Of a stretch of 64,000 nt of DNA, positions 26,474 through 33,896 are shown piece after piece. Position numbers and translations under genes: made by a program. The stretch is taken from positions 1-64,000 of the forward strand of contig JAUIIJ010000020.1 of the NCBI GenBank assembly GCA_030431825.1. Reading direction: 5' to 3'. Within the stretch, counting starts at the first letter, position 1, and the number at the start of each line of letters is the position of its first letter. The notes beneath the pieces were generated by a model that was not told the DNA's origin, made no database searches, and saw only the letters and a list, made by a program, of their open reading frames with translations. This DNA is from Alphaproteobacteria bacterium (GTDB lineage: Bacteria > Pseudomonadota > Alphaproteobacteria > Rhodobacterales > Rhodobacteraceae).

Positions 26474-27321
26474 CCTGCGTCCTTTCCGCGATAGCCGGCA
26501 TTTTGCCGCGTCTCGCAATGATCTGTGTCGGAACAGACGAACATCCGGCCGCCGGCATCGTCCATGATCACTTCGTCCAGATAGGTTTCAACCGATCCGC
26601 AGAGACCGCAGGGGTGATCGGCCCTGGACGGATCAAACGGATGATCGTCGAAATCGAGGCTGGCCACGGTGGTATAGGGTGGCAGCGCGTATATCCGTTG
26701 CTCGCGTCCCGCGCCAAAGAGCTGGATCGCCGCGCAGTCCGACAGTTTCGGATTGTCGAATTTGGGGATTGGCGACGGATCCATCACATAGCGCTCCTCG
26801 ACCTTGACCGGGTAGGCATAGGTCGTCGCGATATGGCCGTGGCGGCTGATGTCCTCGTAGAGCTTGACGTGCATCAGGCCGTATTCCGCGAGGCTGTGCA
26901 TCTTGCGGGTCTCGCTTTCGCGCGGTTCGAGAAAGCGCAACGGTTCCGGGATCGGGACCTGATAGACCAGAATTTGCCCTTCGCGCAGCGGCTCTTCGGG
27001 GATGCGGTGGCGGGTCTGGATCACCGTCGCGTCACGCGTCGCGGTGGTCGTGGCGATACCGGCCGTCCGTTCGAAGAAGCGCCGGATCGACACCGCATTG
27101 GTCGTGTCGTCGGCCCCCTGGTCGATCACCTTGAAACGATCTTCGGGCGTCAGCACCGCGGCCGAAACCTGAACGCCCCCGGTGCCCCAGCCATAGGGCA
27201 TCGGCATTTCGCGGCTGGCGAATGGCACCTGGTAACCGGGGATGGCCAGCGCCTTGAGGATCGCGCGGCGGATCATCCGCTTGGTCTGTTCGTCGAGATA
27301 GGCGAAATTGTATCCGCTCAT
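26470..27321 (-). CDS. phnJ: Alpha-D-ribose 1-methylphosphonate 5-phosphate C-P lyase
   Basis: Radical-SAM enzyme that breaks the carbon-phosphorus bond, releasing methane (or alkane) and cyclic ribose phosphate. The 283 residues contain the special CX2CX21C cluster motif: Cys238, Cys241 and Cys263, with Cys269 (catalytic thiyl position) five residues further, matching the E. coli pattern. The glycine in AIPGYQVPF and the conserved PYGWGTGGV are present. All catalytic residues known for the family are visible, so the enzyme should be active. ATGA overlaps on both sides. Confidence 0.98.
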   Translation of the reverse strand: MSGYNFAYLDEQTKRMIRRAILKALAIPGYQVPFASREMPMPYGWGTGGVQVSAAVLTPEDRFKVIDQGADDTTNAVSIRRFFERTAGIATTTATRDATVIQTRHRIPEEPLREGQILVYQVPIPEPLRFLEPRESETRKMHSLAEYGLMHVKLYEDISRHGHIATTYAYPVKVEERYVMDPSPIPKFDNPKLSDCAAIQLFGAGREQRIYALPPYTTVASLDFDDHPFDPSRADHPCGLCGSVETYLDEVIMDDAGGRMFVCSDTDHCETRQNAGYRGKDAG

Positions 27322-28403
27322 TCGGCTGCCTCCCGCGTCTGGGCATTCGCTTCGCGCCGCATCTTGCGCACCAGTTCCAGTTCGGACTGAAAATCGACGT
27401 AATGGGGCAGCTTGATATGTTCGAGAAAACCGGACGCCTGAATATTGTCGGCGTGGTAGAGGACGAATTCGGCATCCTGCGCCGGGGCGCCCGAGTTGTC
27501 TTCGCCCAGTTCCTCCCACCGCAGGGCGCGATCGACCAGCGCCATCGAGATTGCCTTGCGCTCGGAATGACCAAAGACCAGGCCGTAACCCCGGGTGAAT
27601 TGCGGCGGCTCGGTGCGCGAGCCCTTGAACTGGTTCACGGTTTCGCATTCGGTCAGGGTGATTTCCCCGATCTCGACGGCGAAACCCAACTCCGGGATTT
27701 CCATTTCGACCGGAACGGTCCCGACGCGCAGTTCTCCGACAAAGGCGTGGTTGCGCGCATAGCCCCGCTGGGTCGAATAGGCCATGGAGAGCGTGAACCC
27801 CTCGTCCGCGCGGCTGAGCGCCTGAAGCCGCAATGCGCGCGCCGCCGGGAGTTCCAGCGGTTCGCGGGTCAGGTCTGGCGGGGGCGTGTCGTCCCGCGGC
27901 GCTTCTTCGATCAGCGATTCGCGGTTCAGGAATTCGGTGACATGCGGAACCGGGGCGGGGTCTGCATCCCGCTGCTCCGCCGTCACCGGTTCGCCCTCGG
28001 CGGCCAGCTTGAAGTCCAGCAGACGATGGGTGTAGTCGAAGGTCGGCCCGAGGACCTGACCGCCGGGAACATCCTTGAACGTGGCGCTGATCCGCCGGTC
28101 ACAGGCCATTTCGGCGGTTTCGACCGGTTTGGTCGTACCGAACCGGGGCAGGGTCGTGCGATAGGCGCGGATCAGGAAAATCGCCTCGATCAGGTCGCCG
28201 CGTGCCTGCTTGATCGCGAGTGCGGCGAGGTCGGGATCATGCAGCGATCCCTCGGCCATGACCCGGTTGACAGCGAGGCTCAGCTGTTCGCGTATCTGCT
28301 GAATGTCGAGTTCCGCAACATCCGTGTCGCCCCTTCGTTCCTCGGCGAGCCATGCGTGCGCGTTTTCAATCGCACGTTCGCCTCCTTTGACTGCAACATA
28401 CAT
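27318..28403 (-). CDS. phnI: C-P lyase core component PhnI
   Basis: Nucleosidase-type subunit of the PhnGHIJ core; with PhnGHL it couples phosphonate to the C1 position of ATP ribose, releasing adenine. The 361 residues begin MYVAVKGGERAIENAH and include the conserved TRGYGLVFGHSERKAISMALVDRA and HADNIQASGFLEHIKLPHYVDFQ. It overlaps phnH by one base (TGATG) and phnJ by four. Confidence 0.97.
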   Translation of the reverse strand: MYVAVKGGERAIENAHAWLAEERRGDTDVAELDIQQIREQLSLAVNRVMAEGSLHDPDLAALAIKQARGDLIEAIFLIRAYRTTLPRFGTTKPVETAEMACDRRISATFKDVPGGQVLGPTFDYTHRLLDFKLAAEGEPVTAEQRDADPAPVPHVTEFLNRESLIEEAPRDDTPPPDLTREPLELPAARALRLQALSRADEGFTLSMAYSTQRGYARNHAFVGELRVGTVPVEMEIPELGFAVEIGEITLTECETVNQFKGSRTEPPQFTRGYGLVFGHSERKAISMALVDRALRWEELGEDNSGAPAQDAEFVLYHADNIQASGFLEHIKLPHYVDFQSELELVRKMRREANAQTREAAE

Positions 28404-28966
28404 CAGGACACCTCGGTTGTGCGGGGCAGGGCCGCCAGTTGGCTGCCGCTGGTAAAGATGAAATCGAGCCCCAGCGGAAAATGCGCGCGATTGGTCCGGA
28501 AGGCTTCGGTGTCCGGCAACGACAGGCGTGCGGTTTCCCTGATCCCGGGGCCCCGCAGCGTTGCGCCAGAGGCAGCGAGTTCCGCGCATTCGACGATCAG
28601 TGTTGCCGAACGGTCCGGATATTCCGAGGTGCCGACCGGATAGCTGGACAAGGGCGCAAGCGCCCCCCATTCCCCTACTGCGAGCATGCAATGCGATGGC
28701 CCTGACAAGGGCGCGCCCGTGTGAAAGGCAAGCCACGTGCGCACCGCGTCACAATCGGTCGCGCCGGCCAGATGAACCGGTGTTTCGGTATCACACAGTG
28801 TCAGCAGAACCGCGCCCGCGGCCCTGGACAAGGGTGCAGGGGGCTCTGCTCCGGCGATATCATGGATCGTACCGGGACGCGCCATCGCCTCCATGACGGC
28901 GCGAAACGCGTGCGCCGACTGGACGGACGGATCGGTGAAGCCTCCGGATAGGTTTTCCGTCCGCAT
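28403..28966 (-). CDS. phnH: C-P lyase core component PhnH
   Basis: Structural subunit of the C-P lyase core, of PLP-transferase-like fold without cofactor. The 187 residues begin with a FTDPSVQSAHAFRAVMEAMARPG signature split over the first 35 positions, and contain GTSEYPDRSATLIVE and PGIRETARL. One-base TGATG overlaps with phnG and phnI. Confidence 0.96.
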   Translation of the reverse strand: MRTENLSGGFTDPSVQSAHAFRAVMEAMARPGTIHDIAGAEPPAPLSRAAGAVLLTLCDTETPVHLAGATDCDAVRTWLAFHTGAPLSGPSHCMLAVGEWGALAPLSSYPVGTSEYPDRSATLIVECAELAASGATLRGPGIRETARLSLPDTEAFRTNRAHFPLGLDFIFTSGSQLAALPRTTEVS

Positions 28967-29406
28967 CAGTCCTCTCCTCTGACCATCGTGAAGAAATCGA
29001 CCTTGGTGGCTGCTGCCTTGGCGGCGCGGCAGTGTCTGGCTCTCGCGGCGTCTTCTGCCAGGGGGCCGAGTACCTTGCTGCGCATCAGGGTTTCGGCCGG
29101 TGTCTGCATCAGTGCGTCAACCACGGCGGCGGCTTCGGCGTCACCCTTGCGACGTCCCTTGAGACAGGCATGACCGACCTCGCCGCTGCTCAGTCGCAGG
29201 GTGCAGCGCGTCACGGTCATTTCGCCCAGGTTGAATGGCGCGCCGGTTCCGCCGGTGCGGCCCTGCACCATCACGCTGCCGATTTCCGGGGCGCGCAGCC
29301 ATTCGAAATCCGGGCTGGGTCCGGCCTGCCCGAGCAATTCGGGGACGCGGCCTGCGTCCGCCCTGGCCAACAGGCCCATCCAGGTCTGGCGTTTGGTATC
29401 CTTCAT
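28966..29406 (-). CDS. phnG: C-P lyase core component PhnG
   Basis: Small subunit of the C-P lyase core. The 146 residues include RQTWMGLLARADAGRV, RAPEIGSVMVQGRTGGTG with FNLGEMTVTR, and the C-terminal KVDFFTMVRG. First gene of the phnGHIJKLN run; the promoter should lie in the 81-bp AT-rich gap to phnF. Confidence 0.95.
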   Translation of the reverse strand: MKDTKRQTWMGLLARADAGRVPELLGQAGPSPDFEWLRAPEIGSVMVQGRTGGTGAPFNLGEMTVTRCTLRLSSGEVGHACLKGRRKGDAEAAAVVDALMQTPAETLMRSKVLGPLAEDAARARHCRAAKAAATKVDFFTMVRGED

Positions 29407-29420
29407 CTCGACAACTTCGC

Positions 29421-29450
29421 CTATTACTATACAACTAGACATATCATAGC
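29421..29450. promoter_or_regulatory. AT-rich divergent promoter/operator region phnG-phnF
   Basis: The 81-bp gap between phnG and phnF is the only markedly AT-rich segment nearby (CTATTACTAT, then ACAACTAGACATATCATAG). On the minus strand it offers TATAGT as a -10 for phnG. CTAT and ATAG flank a CTAG core, which may be the PhnF operator, but symmetry is imperfect. Confidence 0.4.
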
Positions 29451-29487
29451 AGAGACGACGATTCGCGACAGCAGGGATTTGTGAATT

Positions 29488-30210
29488 TTGTATGAACATG
29501 ACCGCCCCCGCACACCGGTCTGGCGTGCCATCGCAAATGCATTGCGCAGTGACATCGCGGAGGGCCGCTACCATCCGGGAGACAAGTTGCCGACCGAGGC
29601 AACGCTGGCGGCGCGGTTCGGGGTCAATCGGCATACGGTGCGCCGCGCGCTGGCCGATCTTGTCGAGGCCGGGCTGGTCCGCACCCGCCGCGGGTCGGGC
29701 GCCTTTGTGGCCGCGACTCCAGCGAGCTATCCGATCGGCCAGAGGGTGCGGTTTCACGAAAACCTGCTGGCGGCCGGACGTATCCCTCTCAAGCGTGTGT
29801 TGCAGGTTGAAATCCGTGCCGCAACACCGGCCGAAGCAGAGACGCTTGCCATTGCGGCGGGCAGCGAGGTCTGCGCCTATCACGGCCTGTCGCTGGCGGA
29901 TGGCGTCCCGATCGCGGTGTTCGAAAGCGTGTTTCCGATGCAGCGGCTGGCGGGAATCGACGCGGCATTGGCCGAGACCAGCAGTGTCACCGAGGCACTG
30001 CGCCGCGTAGGCATTCCCGATTATACCCGCGCCTCCACGCGCCTGACCGCGGTGCTGGCCGATGCGACGCAGGCCCTGCATCTCGAAATCCGGGAAGGCG
30101 ACCCCCTGATGCGGACCACAAGCGTGAATGTCGATGACGGCGGGACACCGGTGGAATATGGCCGGACGTGGTTTTGCGGCGACAGGGTGACGCTGACGGT
30201 GGATGTCTGA
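29488..30210 (+). CDS. phnF: Phosphonate-locus transcriptional regulator, GntR/HutC family
   Basis: A 240-residue regulator with an N-terminal winged helix-turn-helix (GDKLPTEATLAARFGVNRHTVRRALADLVEAG, positions about 31-63) and a C-terminal UTRA ligand domain (from RVRFHENLLAAGR to the closing VEYGRTWFCGDRVTLTVDV). Divergent from phnG, it most likely represses the phn genes. The start is TTG at 29488: an in-frame TGA lies two codons upstream, so no ATG or GTG start is possible before the HTH. AGGGA lies about 11 bp upstream. Confidence 0.92.
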   Translation: MYEHDRPRTPVWRAIANALRSDIAEGRYHPGDKLPTEATLAARFGVNRHTVRRALADLVEAGLVRTRRGSGAFVAATPASYPIGQRVRFHENLLAAGRIPLKRVLQVEIRAATPAEAETLAIAAGSEVCAYHGLSLADGVPIAVFESVFPMQRLAGIDAALAETSSVTEALRRVGIPDYTRASTRLTAVLADATQALHLEIREGDPLMRTTSVNVDDGGTPVEYGRTWFCGDRVTLTVDV

Positions 30211-30302
30211 CGCGTGGTGCGCCAAATGGGCGATTTGGTCCCATTGCCCTTGCCCGGCGCGCGACGCATAAGGTCGTGACCAAAGCAGATGAGGAAAGAT
30301 TC

Positions 30303-30707
30303 ATGATCGGACGCCTGAACCATGTTGCCATCGCCGTACCAGACCTCGAGGCTGCGTCAGCGCAATATGCCGGTGCTCTTGGTGCCAAGGTCGGTGCGCC
30401 ACAGGACGAACCCGATCACGGGGTGACCGTGGTGTTCATCGAATTGCCGAATACCAAGATCGAACTTCTTTACCCGCTGGGAGAGAACAGCCCGATTCAG
30501 GGGTTTCTCGACAAGAATCCCTCGGGCGGCATCCATCACGTGTGCTATGAGGTCGAGGACATTCTCGCGGCGCGCGATCACCTGAAATCGACGGGTGCGC
30601 GGGTGCTGGGCGACGGTGATCCCAAGATCGGCGCCCACGGCAAGCCGGTGCTGTTCCTGCACCCCAAGGATTTCAACGGCTGTCTTGTCGAACTGGAGCA
30701 GGTCTGA
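30303..30707 (+). CDS. mce: Methylmalonyl-CoA epimerase
   Basis: Interconverts (2R)- and (2S)-methylmalonyl-CoA in propionyl-CoA and ethylmalonyl-CoA metabolism. The 134-residue vicinal-oxygen-chelate protein has metal ligands in GRLNHVAIAVPDL, the Glu/His pattern in IELLYPLGENSPI and GGIHHVCYEVEDI, and the final Glu in NGCLVELEQV. Start ATG at 30303; followed by DUF1467 after 30 bp, a conserved alphaproteobacterial pair. Confidence 0.95.
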   Translation: MIGRLNHVAIAVPDLEAASAQYAGALGAKVGAPQDEPDHGVTVVFIELPNTKIELLYPLGENSPIQGFLDKNPSGGIHHVCYEVEDILAARDHLKSTGARVLGDGDPKIGAHGKPVLFLHPKDFNGCLVELEQV

Positions 30708-30737
30708 GCAACGGCCTACTGAAAACGGGAGTCTCGC

Positions 30738-31013
30738 ATGTCCATCGCATCGGCAATCGTTCTGTTCGCGATCATCTGGTTCATGACCTTCTTCATCGCC
30801 CTGCCGATCCGGCTGAGGACGCAGGGCGACATGGGAAAGGTCGAACCGGGCACCCACGCCGGGGCGCCTGAAATTCACAATATCAGGAAAAAGGCGCTGA
30901 TCACCACGGGTGTGGCGCTGGTGATATGGGGGGTGGTCGTTGCCATCATCCTGTCCGGCGTGATCAGCGTGCGCGATCTCGACTGGTTCAACAGGATGGG
31001 GCCGGAGGGCTAG
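30738..31013 (+). CDS. DUF1467 small membrane protein
   Basis: A 91-residue protein with two membrane helices (residues about 4-23 and 53-75) separated by a loop with RLRTQGDMGKVEPGTHAGAPE, the DUF1467 signature. These proteins commonly follow mce in alphaproteobacteria; their role is unknown. Confidence 0.9.
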   Translation: MSIASAIVLFAIIWFMTFFIALPIRLRTQGDMGKVEPGTHAGAPEIHNIRKKALITTGVALVIWGVVVAIILSGVISVRDLDWFNRMGPEG

Positions 31014-31022
31014 AGCGCCGTT

Positions 31023-31211
31023 TCAGCGCTCGATCGGCAATATGTTGTGAAGACGGTGATACGGCGCCGATTTGACGCTTTTGCTGACATCCGGCACCGC
31101 CTCCGCCTGACGCGCGCGAAAGCTCATGTACGACGCAGCGCCCAGGCCGATAAGACCCGCACAGACGCTGGTTCCCAGTATCAGGCCATCCAAACCAAGA
31201 GTCTCAAACAT
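31023..31211 (-). CDS. Small single-span membrane protein
   Basis: A 62-residue product with one hydrophobic segment (LDGLILGTSVCAGLIGLGAAS) followed by a basic stretch (FRARQAE). It is supported by a strong AGAAGGAG ribosome-binding site 8 bp before the ATG at 31211. No family recognised. It is convergent with DUF1467, ending 9 bp away. Confidence 0.55.
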   Translation of the reverse strand: MFETLGLDGLILGTSVCAGLIGLGAASYMSFRARQAEAVPDVSKSVKSAPYHRLHNILPIER

Positions 31212-31335
31212 CACAGAACTCCTTCTCTGAACCCAATATAGGCGATCCCGGACAAGATTTCCACTATCGACAGGCGCGAATATGCCCGGAATTCGTGTCG
31301 AAACCGGCAGGTCCACCCGAATTGCGCGAGATATA

Positions 31336-31356
31336 CCGGAACACCCGCTGTTCCGG
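31336..31356. repeat. Perfect hairpin in gap between minus-strand genes
   Basis: CCGGAACA-CCCGC-TGTTCCGG, an 8-bp perfect stem with a 5-nt loop, 58 bp after the stop of the 31414-31914 gene. It may terminate that minus-strand transcript, though no T tract follows. Nothing else is seen in this 202-bp gap. Confidence 0.5.
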
Positions 31357-31413
31357 GCGCGACAATAACGCGTAGCACATTGTGAGCAAAGGATTCGTTA
31401 CGACGGCTCCGCG

Positions 31414-31914
31414 CTACCGCGAATCCTGCACGTTTCGCAGCAAATGCTCGGTTTCCTCACGCTCCCGGCCAATGGCGGCCTGCCCCCTGCGCAGCCGCAA
31501 CCTGCCGAGCGCCACGGCGATTCCCCCCACCGCGGGCACCGCCAGCGCCGCAATGGCGGACGTGCCGATCAGGGCACCGGCAACGGCCGCACCCGCCGCC
31601 GCCAGAAGTGCCCCGGCACTCAGCCGCTGGGTCCAGACACCGATCACCTCGTCAAGGTCGCGCAGGCCGCTTTCGCGTTCGCGCAGTCGCGCGATCCGTC
31701 GCCCGATCAGGTCGCACAGCACAAAGGTCATCTCGTCGTGGTTGACCTGCTGCAAGGCCGACACCAGCGCGGCCCGTTCGGCGGGATCGGCGCAGACCGA
31801 ATCGACAAGCGCGTCAACCTCGGCAAGTGCCACCGGCTCTTCCATGGAAAGAGCGCGGACAAAGGCGATCAGCGCGGTCGCCGGGCGGCGTTTCTTGGGC
31901 AGGGGGGCGGTCAT
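31414..31914 (-). CDS. Hypothetical protein with C-terminal membrane hairpin
   Basis: A 166-residue protein. The N-terminal about 90 residues are helical and charged (FVRALSMEEPVALAEVDALV, then AALVSALQQVNHDEMTFVLCDLIGRRIARLRERES). An Ala/Gly-rich pair of membrane segments follows (AGALLAAAGAAVAGALIG; AIAALAVPAVGGIAVALG). The tail is basic. I do not recognise the family. A longer reading frame extends upstream but runs antisense through the glycine riboswitch, so the ATG at 31914 with AAGGA upstream is preferred. Divergent from the riboswitch-gcvT unit. Confidence 0.6.
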   Translation of the reverse strand: MTAPLPKKRRPATALIAFVRALSMEEPVALAEVDALVDSVCADPAERAALVSALQQVNHDEMTFVLCDLIGRRIARLRERESGLRDLDEVIGVWTQRLSAGALLAAAGAAVAGALIGTSAIAALAVPAVGGIAVALGRLRLRRGQAAIGREREETEHLLRNVQDSR

Positions 31915-32017
31915 GCAGGCATCCTTGCCCCCAATCGCGCGAACGGCAACCGGATTATGCCGCGCAAGGCGCATTAGCACGATCCCGCAATCGCCCCGAC
32001 AGGTCGCAAGCAGGGGG

Positions 32018-32046
32018 TTGCCGGATATTCGCGGTGACGTTACGGT
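32018..32046 (+). promoter_or_regulatory. Candidate promoter of the riboswitch-gcvTHP transcript
   Basis: TTGCCG (32018-32023), a 17-bp spacer, then TACGGT (32041-32046). Transcription would start near 32053, just before the first glycine aptamer. Confidence 0.35.
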
Positions 32047-32055
32047 ATACGAAAG

Positions 32056-32210
32056 CATGCGGGAGAACCGGGCGAATCGTCCGGTGCCGAAGGAGCAACC
32101 GCCCCGGAAACTCTCAGGCGAAAGGACCGTCTGCTTATCGAACTCTGGAGAGTGACGCCTGGCGTCCGCCGAAGGGATAGCGATCTCAGGCGAAAGGACA
32201 GAGGGGGCAT
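32056..32210 (+). ncRNA. Tandem glycine riboswitch
   Basis: Two consecutive glycine aptamers upstream of gcvT. Aptamer 1 (about 32058-32138) has GCGGGAGAACC, GCCGAAGGAGCAA and CTCTCAGGCGAAAGGACCG. Aptamer 2 (about 32143-32208) has CTCTGGAGAGTGACGC, GCCGAAGGGA and TCTCAGGCGAAAGGACAGAG. The repeated CUCAGGCGAAAGGAC core is diagnostic. Glycine binding turns on the cleavage system. Between the riboswitch and the gcvT ATG are 78 nt, with GC-rich pairings but no clear T-tract terminator, so control may be translational. Confidence 0.95.
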
Positions 32211-32288
32211 CGTGCCGCGCCACATCGCGCGGGTTTGGGGTGCCGGGATGATTCTACATAATCGCATCGGCCTGTGACAGGAGCAGGT

Positions 32289-33413
32289 ATGACCGATCTG
32301 AAACACACGCCGCTGCATGCGCTGCATGTCGAGTTGGGCGCACGTATGGTTGGCTTTGCCGGATATGACATGCCGGTACAATTTCCCGACGGGATCATGG
32401 CGGAACACAGCCACACGCGGCAAAGCGCCGGGCTGTTCGACGTCAGCCACATGGGGCAGGTCATCCTGTCCGGCGCGCCGATGGCCGACATCGCCGCCGC
32501 TTTTGAAACGCTTGTTCCGATGGACGTGGCGGGCCTGCCCGAGGGGCGGCAGCGGTACGGTCTGTTCCTGAACGACGAGGGCGGCATCCTCGATGACCTG
32601 ATGTTCGCCAACCGGGGCGATCACCTTTACGTGGTGGTCAATGCCGCTTGCAAGGACGCGGATATCGCACGCATGAAGGCGGCTCTGGAACCGGCTGTTT
32701 CGGTGACCCCTGTCACCGACCGTGCGCTGCTCGCGTTGCAGGGGCCGGCAGCCGAGGCCGTGTTGGCCGGGCTGAACCCGAGTGTCGCCGAGATGGCATT
32801 CATGGATGTCGCGACCCTGGAACTGGATGGCGCGGATTGCTGGATCTCGCGGTCGGGCTATACCGGTGAGGACGGGTTTGAAATCTCGGTTCCCGAACAC
32901 CATGCCGAGTCGCTGGCGCGCACCCTGCTGTCCAATGACGCGGTTGCACCCATCGGCCTTGGCGCGCGGGATTCCCTGCGTCTGGAAGCCGGGCTGTGCC
33001 TTTATGGCCATGACATTGATGAAACCACTCTGCCCGCCGAGGCCGGGCTGACCTGGGCGATCCAGAAGGTCCGCCGTGCCGGGGGCGACCGTGCCGGCGG
33101 CTTCCCCGGGGCCGAGGCCGTGCTGGGGCAAATCGCTTCGGGGCCGGATCGCAAGCGCGTCGGCCTGAGGCCGCAGGGCCGGGCACCGATGCGCGAGGGC
33201 GTTGCCTTGTTCGCCGAGACCGAAGGGGGCGAACAGATCGGCGCCATCACATCCGGGGGCTTTGGCCCGAGCGTTGGGGGGCCGGTCGCGATGGGCTATT
33301 TGCCTGCCGACCTCGCGACACCAGACACCACCGTATACGGCGAGCTGCGCGGCAAGCGCCTGCCGCTCACGGTCGCGAAGCTGCCGTTCGTGACCGCCAA
33401 TTTCAAGCGCTAG
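32289..33413 (+). CDS. gcvT: Glycine cleavage system T protein (aminomethyltransferase)
   Basis: Transfers the methylene group from lipoyl-bound aminomethyl to tetrahydrofolate and releases ammonia. The 374 residues begin [20 protein letters not shown] and contain [41 protein letters not shown] and [20 protein letters not shown], all conserved in GcvT. ATG 32289 follows GGAGCAGGT. First gene after the glycine riboswitch. Confidence 0.97.
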   Translation: MTDLKHTPLHALHVELGARMVGFAGYDMPVQFPDGIMAEHSHTRQSAGLFDVSHMGQVILSGAPMADIAAAFETLVPMDVAGLPEGRQRYGLFLNDEGGILDDLMFANRGDHLYVVVNAACKDADIARMKAALEPAVSVTPVTDRALLALQGPAAEAVLAGLNPSVAEMAFMDVATLELDGADCWISRSGYTGEDGFEISVPEHHAESLARTLLSNDAVAPIGLGARDSLRLEAGLCLYGHDIDETTLPAEAGLTWAIQKVRRAGGDRAGGFPGAEAVLGQIASGPDRKRVGLRPQGRAPMREGVALFAETEGGEQIGAITSGGFGPSVGGPVAMGYLPADLATPDTTVYGELRGKRLPLTVAKLPFVTANFKR

Positions 33414-33433
33414 TCCAAGAGGGAAAACCGGAC

Positions 33434-33793
33434 ATGAAATTTACCGAAGAACATGAATGGCTGCTGGAAGAAGGTGAACTGATCGTTGTCGGCATCACCG
33501 AGCACGCGGCGGAACAACTGGGTGACGTTGTTTTCGTGGAACTGCCCGAGGCCGGCAGCGCGGTCAGCAAGGATGACGAGATCGTCGTGATCGAGAGCGT
33601 CAAGGCGGCGAGCGATATTCTCGCCCCGCTGGATGGCGAAATCGTCGAAGTGAACGAGGCGCTGGCCGACAATCCGGGGCTGGTCAACGAGGACGCGCAG
33701 GGCGAAGCATGGTTCTTCAAGATCAAGCCGTCCGACACCGGCCCGATGGCGGATTACATGGATGAAGCCGCCTACAAGGATTTCATCGCATAA
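33434..33793 (+). CDS. gcvH: Glycine cleavage system H protein
   Basis: Lipoyl carrier that shuttles the aminomethyl group between GcvP, GcvT and the L protein. The 119 residues are the normal length; the lipoylated residue is Lys57 in [11 protein letters not shown]. Start ATG follows a GAGGG site, 20 bp after gcvT. Confidence 0.97.
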   Translation: MKFTEEHEWLLEEGELIVVGITEHAAEQLGDVVFVELPEAGSAVSKDDEIVVIESVKAASDILAPLDGEIVEVNEALADNPGLVNEDAQGEAWFFKIKPSDTGPMADYMDEAAYKDFIA

Positions 33794-33800
33794 ACGTCCC

Positions 33801-33827
33801 GCGCGCCGGGATTTTGTTCTGGCGCGC
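33801..33827 (+). other. Hairpin between gcvH and gcvP
   Basis: GCGCGCC (33801-33807) and GGCGCGC (33821-33827) form a 7-bp stem in the 103-bp gcvH-gcvP gap. It may act as a processing or partial termination point within the operon; the T tract is short. Confidence 0.35.
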
Positions 33828-33896
33828 ATCTTTGCGGCACGAGAATGACGAACGGGGCGCCGATGGGACCGGCCCCGCCTTTTCTGGAGACACCCG

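Noticed and set aside
31915..32223. N-terminal extension of the minus-strand gene at 31414 up to 32223
   Set aside because: It runs antisense through both glycine aptamers; its amino-acid text is explained by the riboswitch, and a good start exists at 31914.
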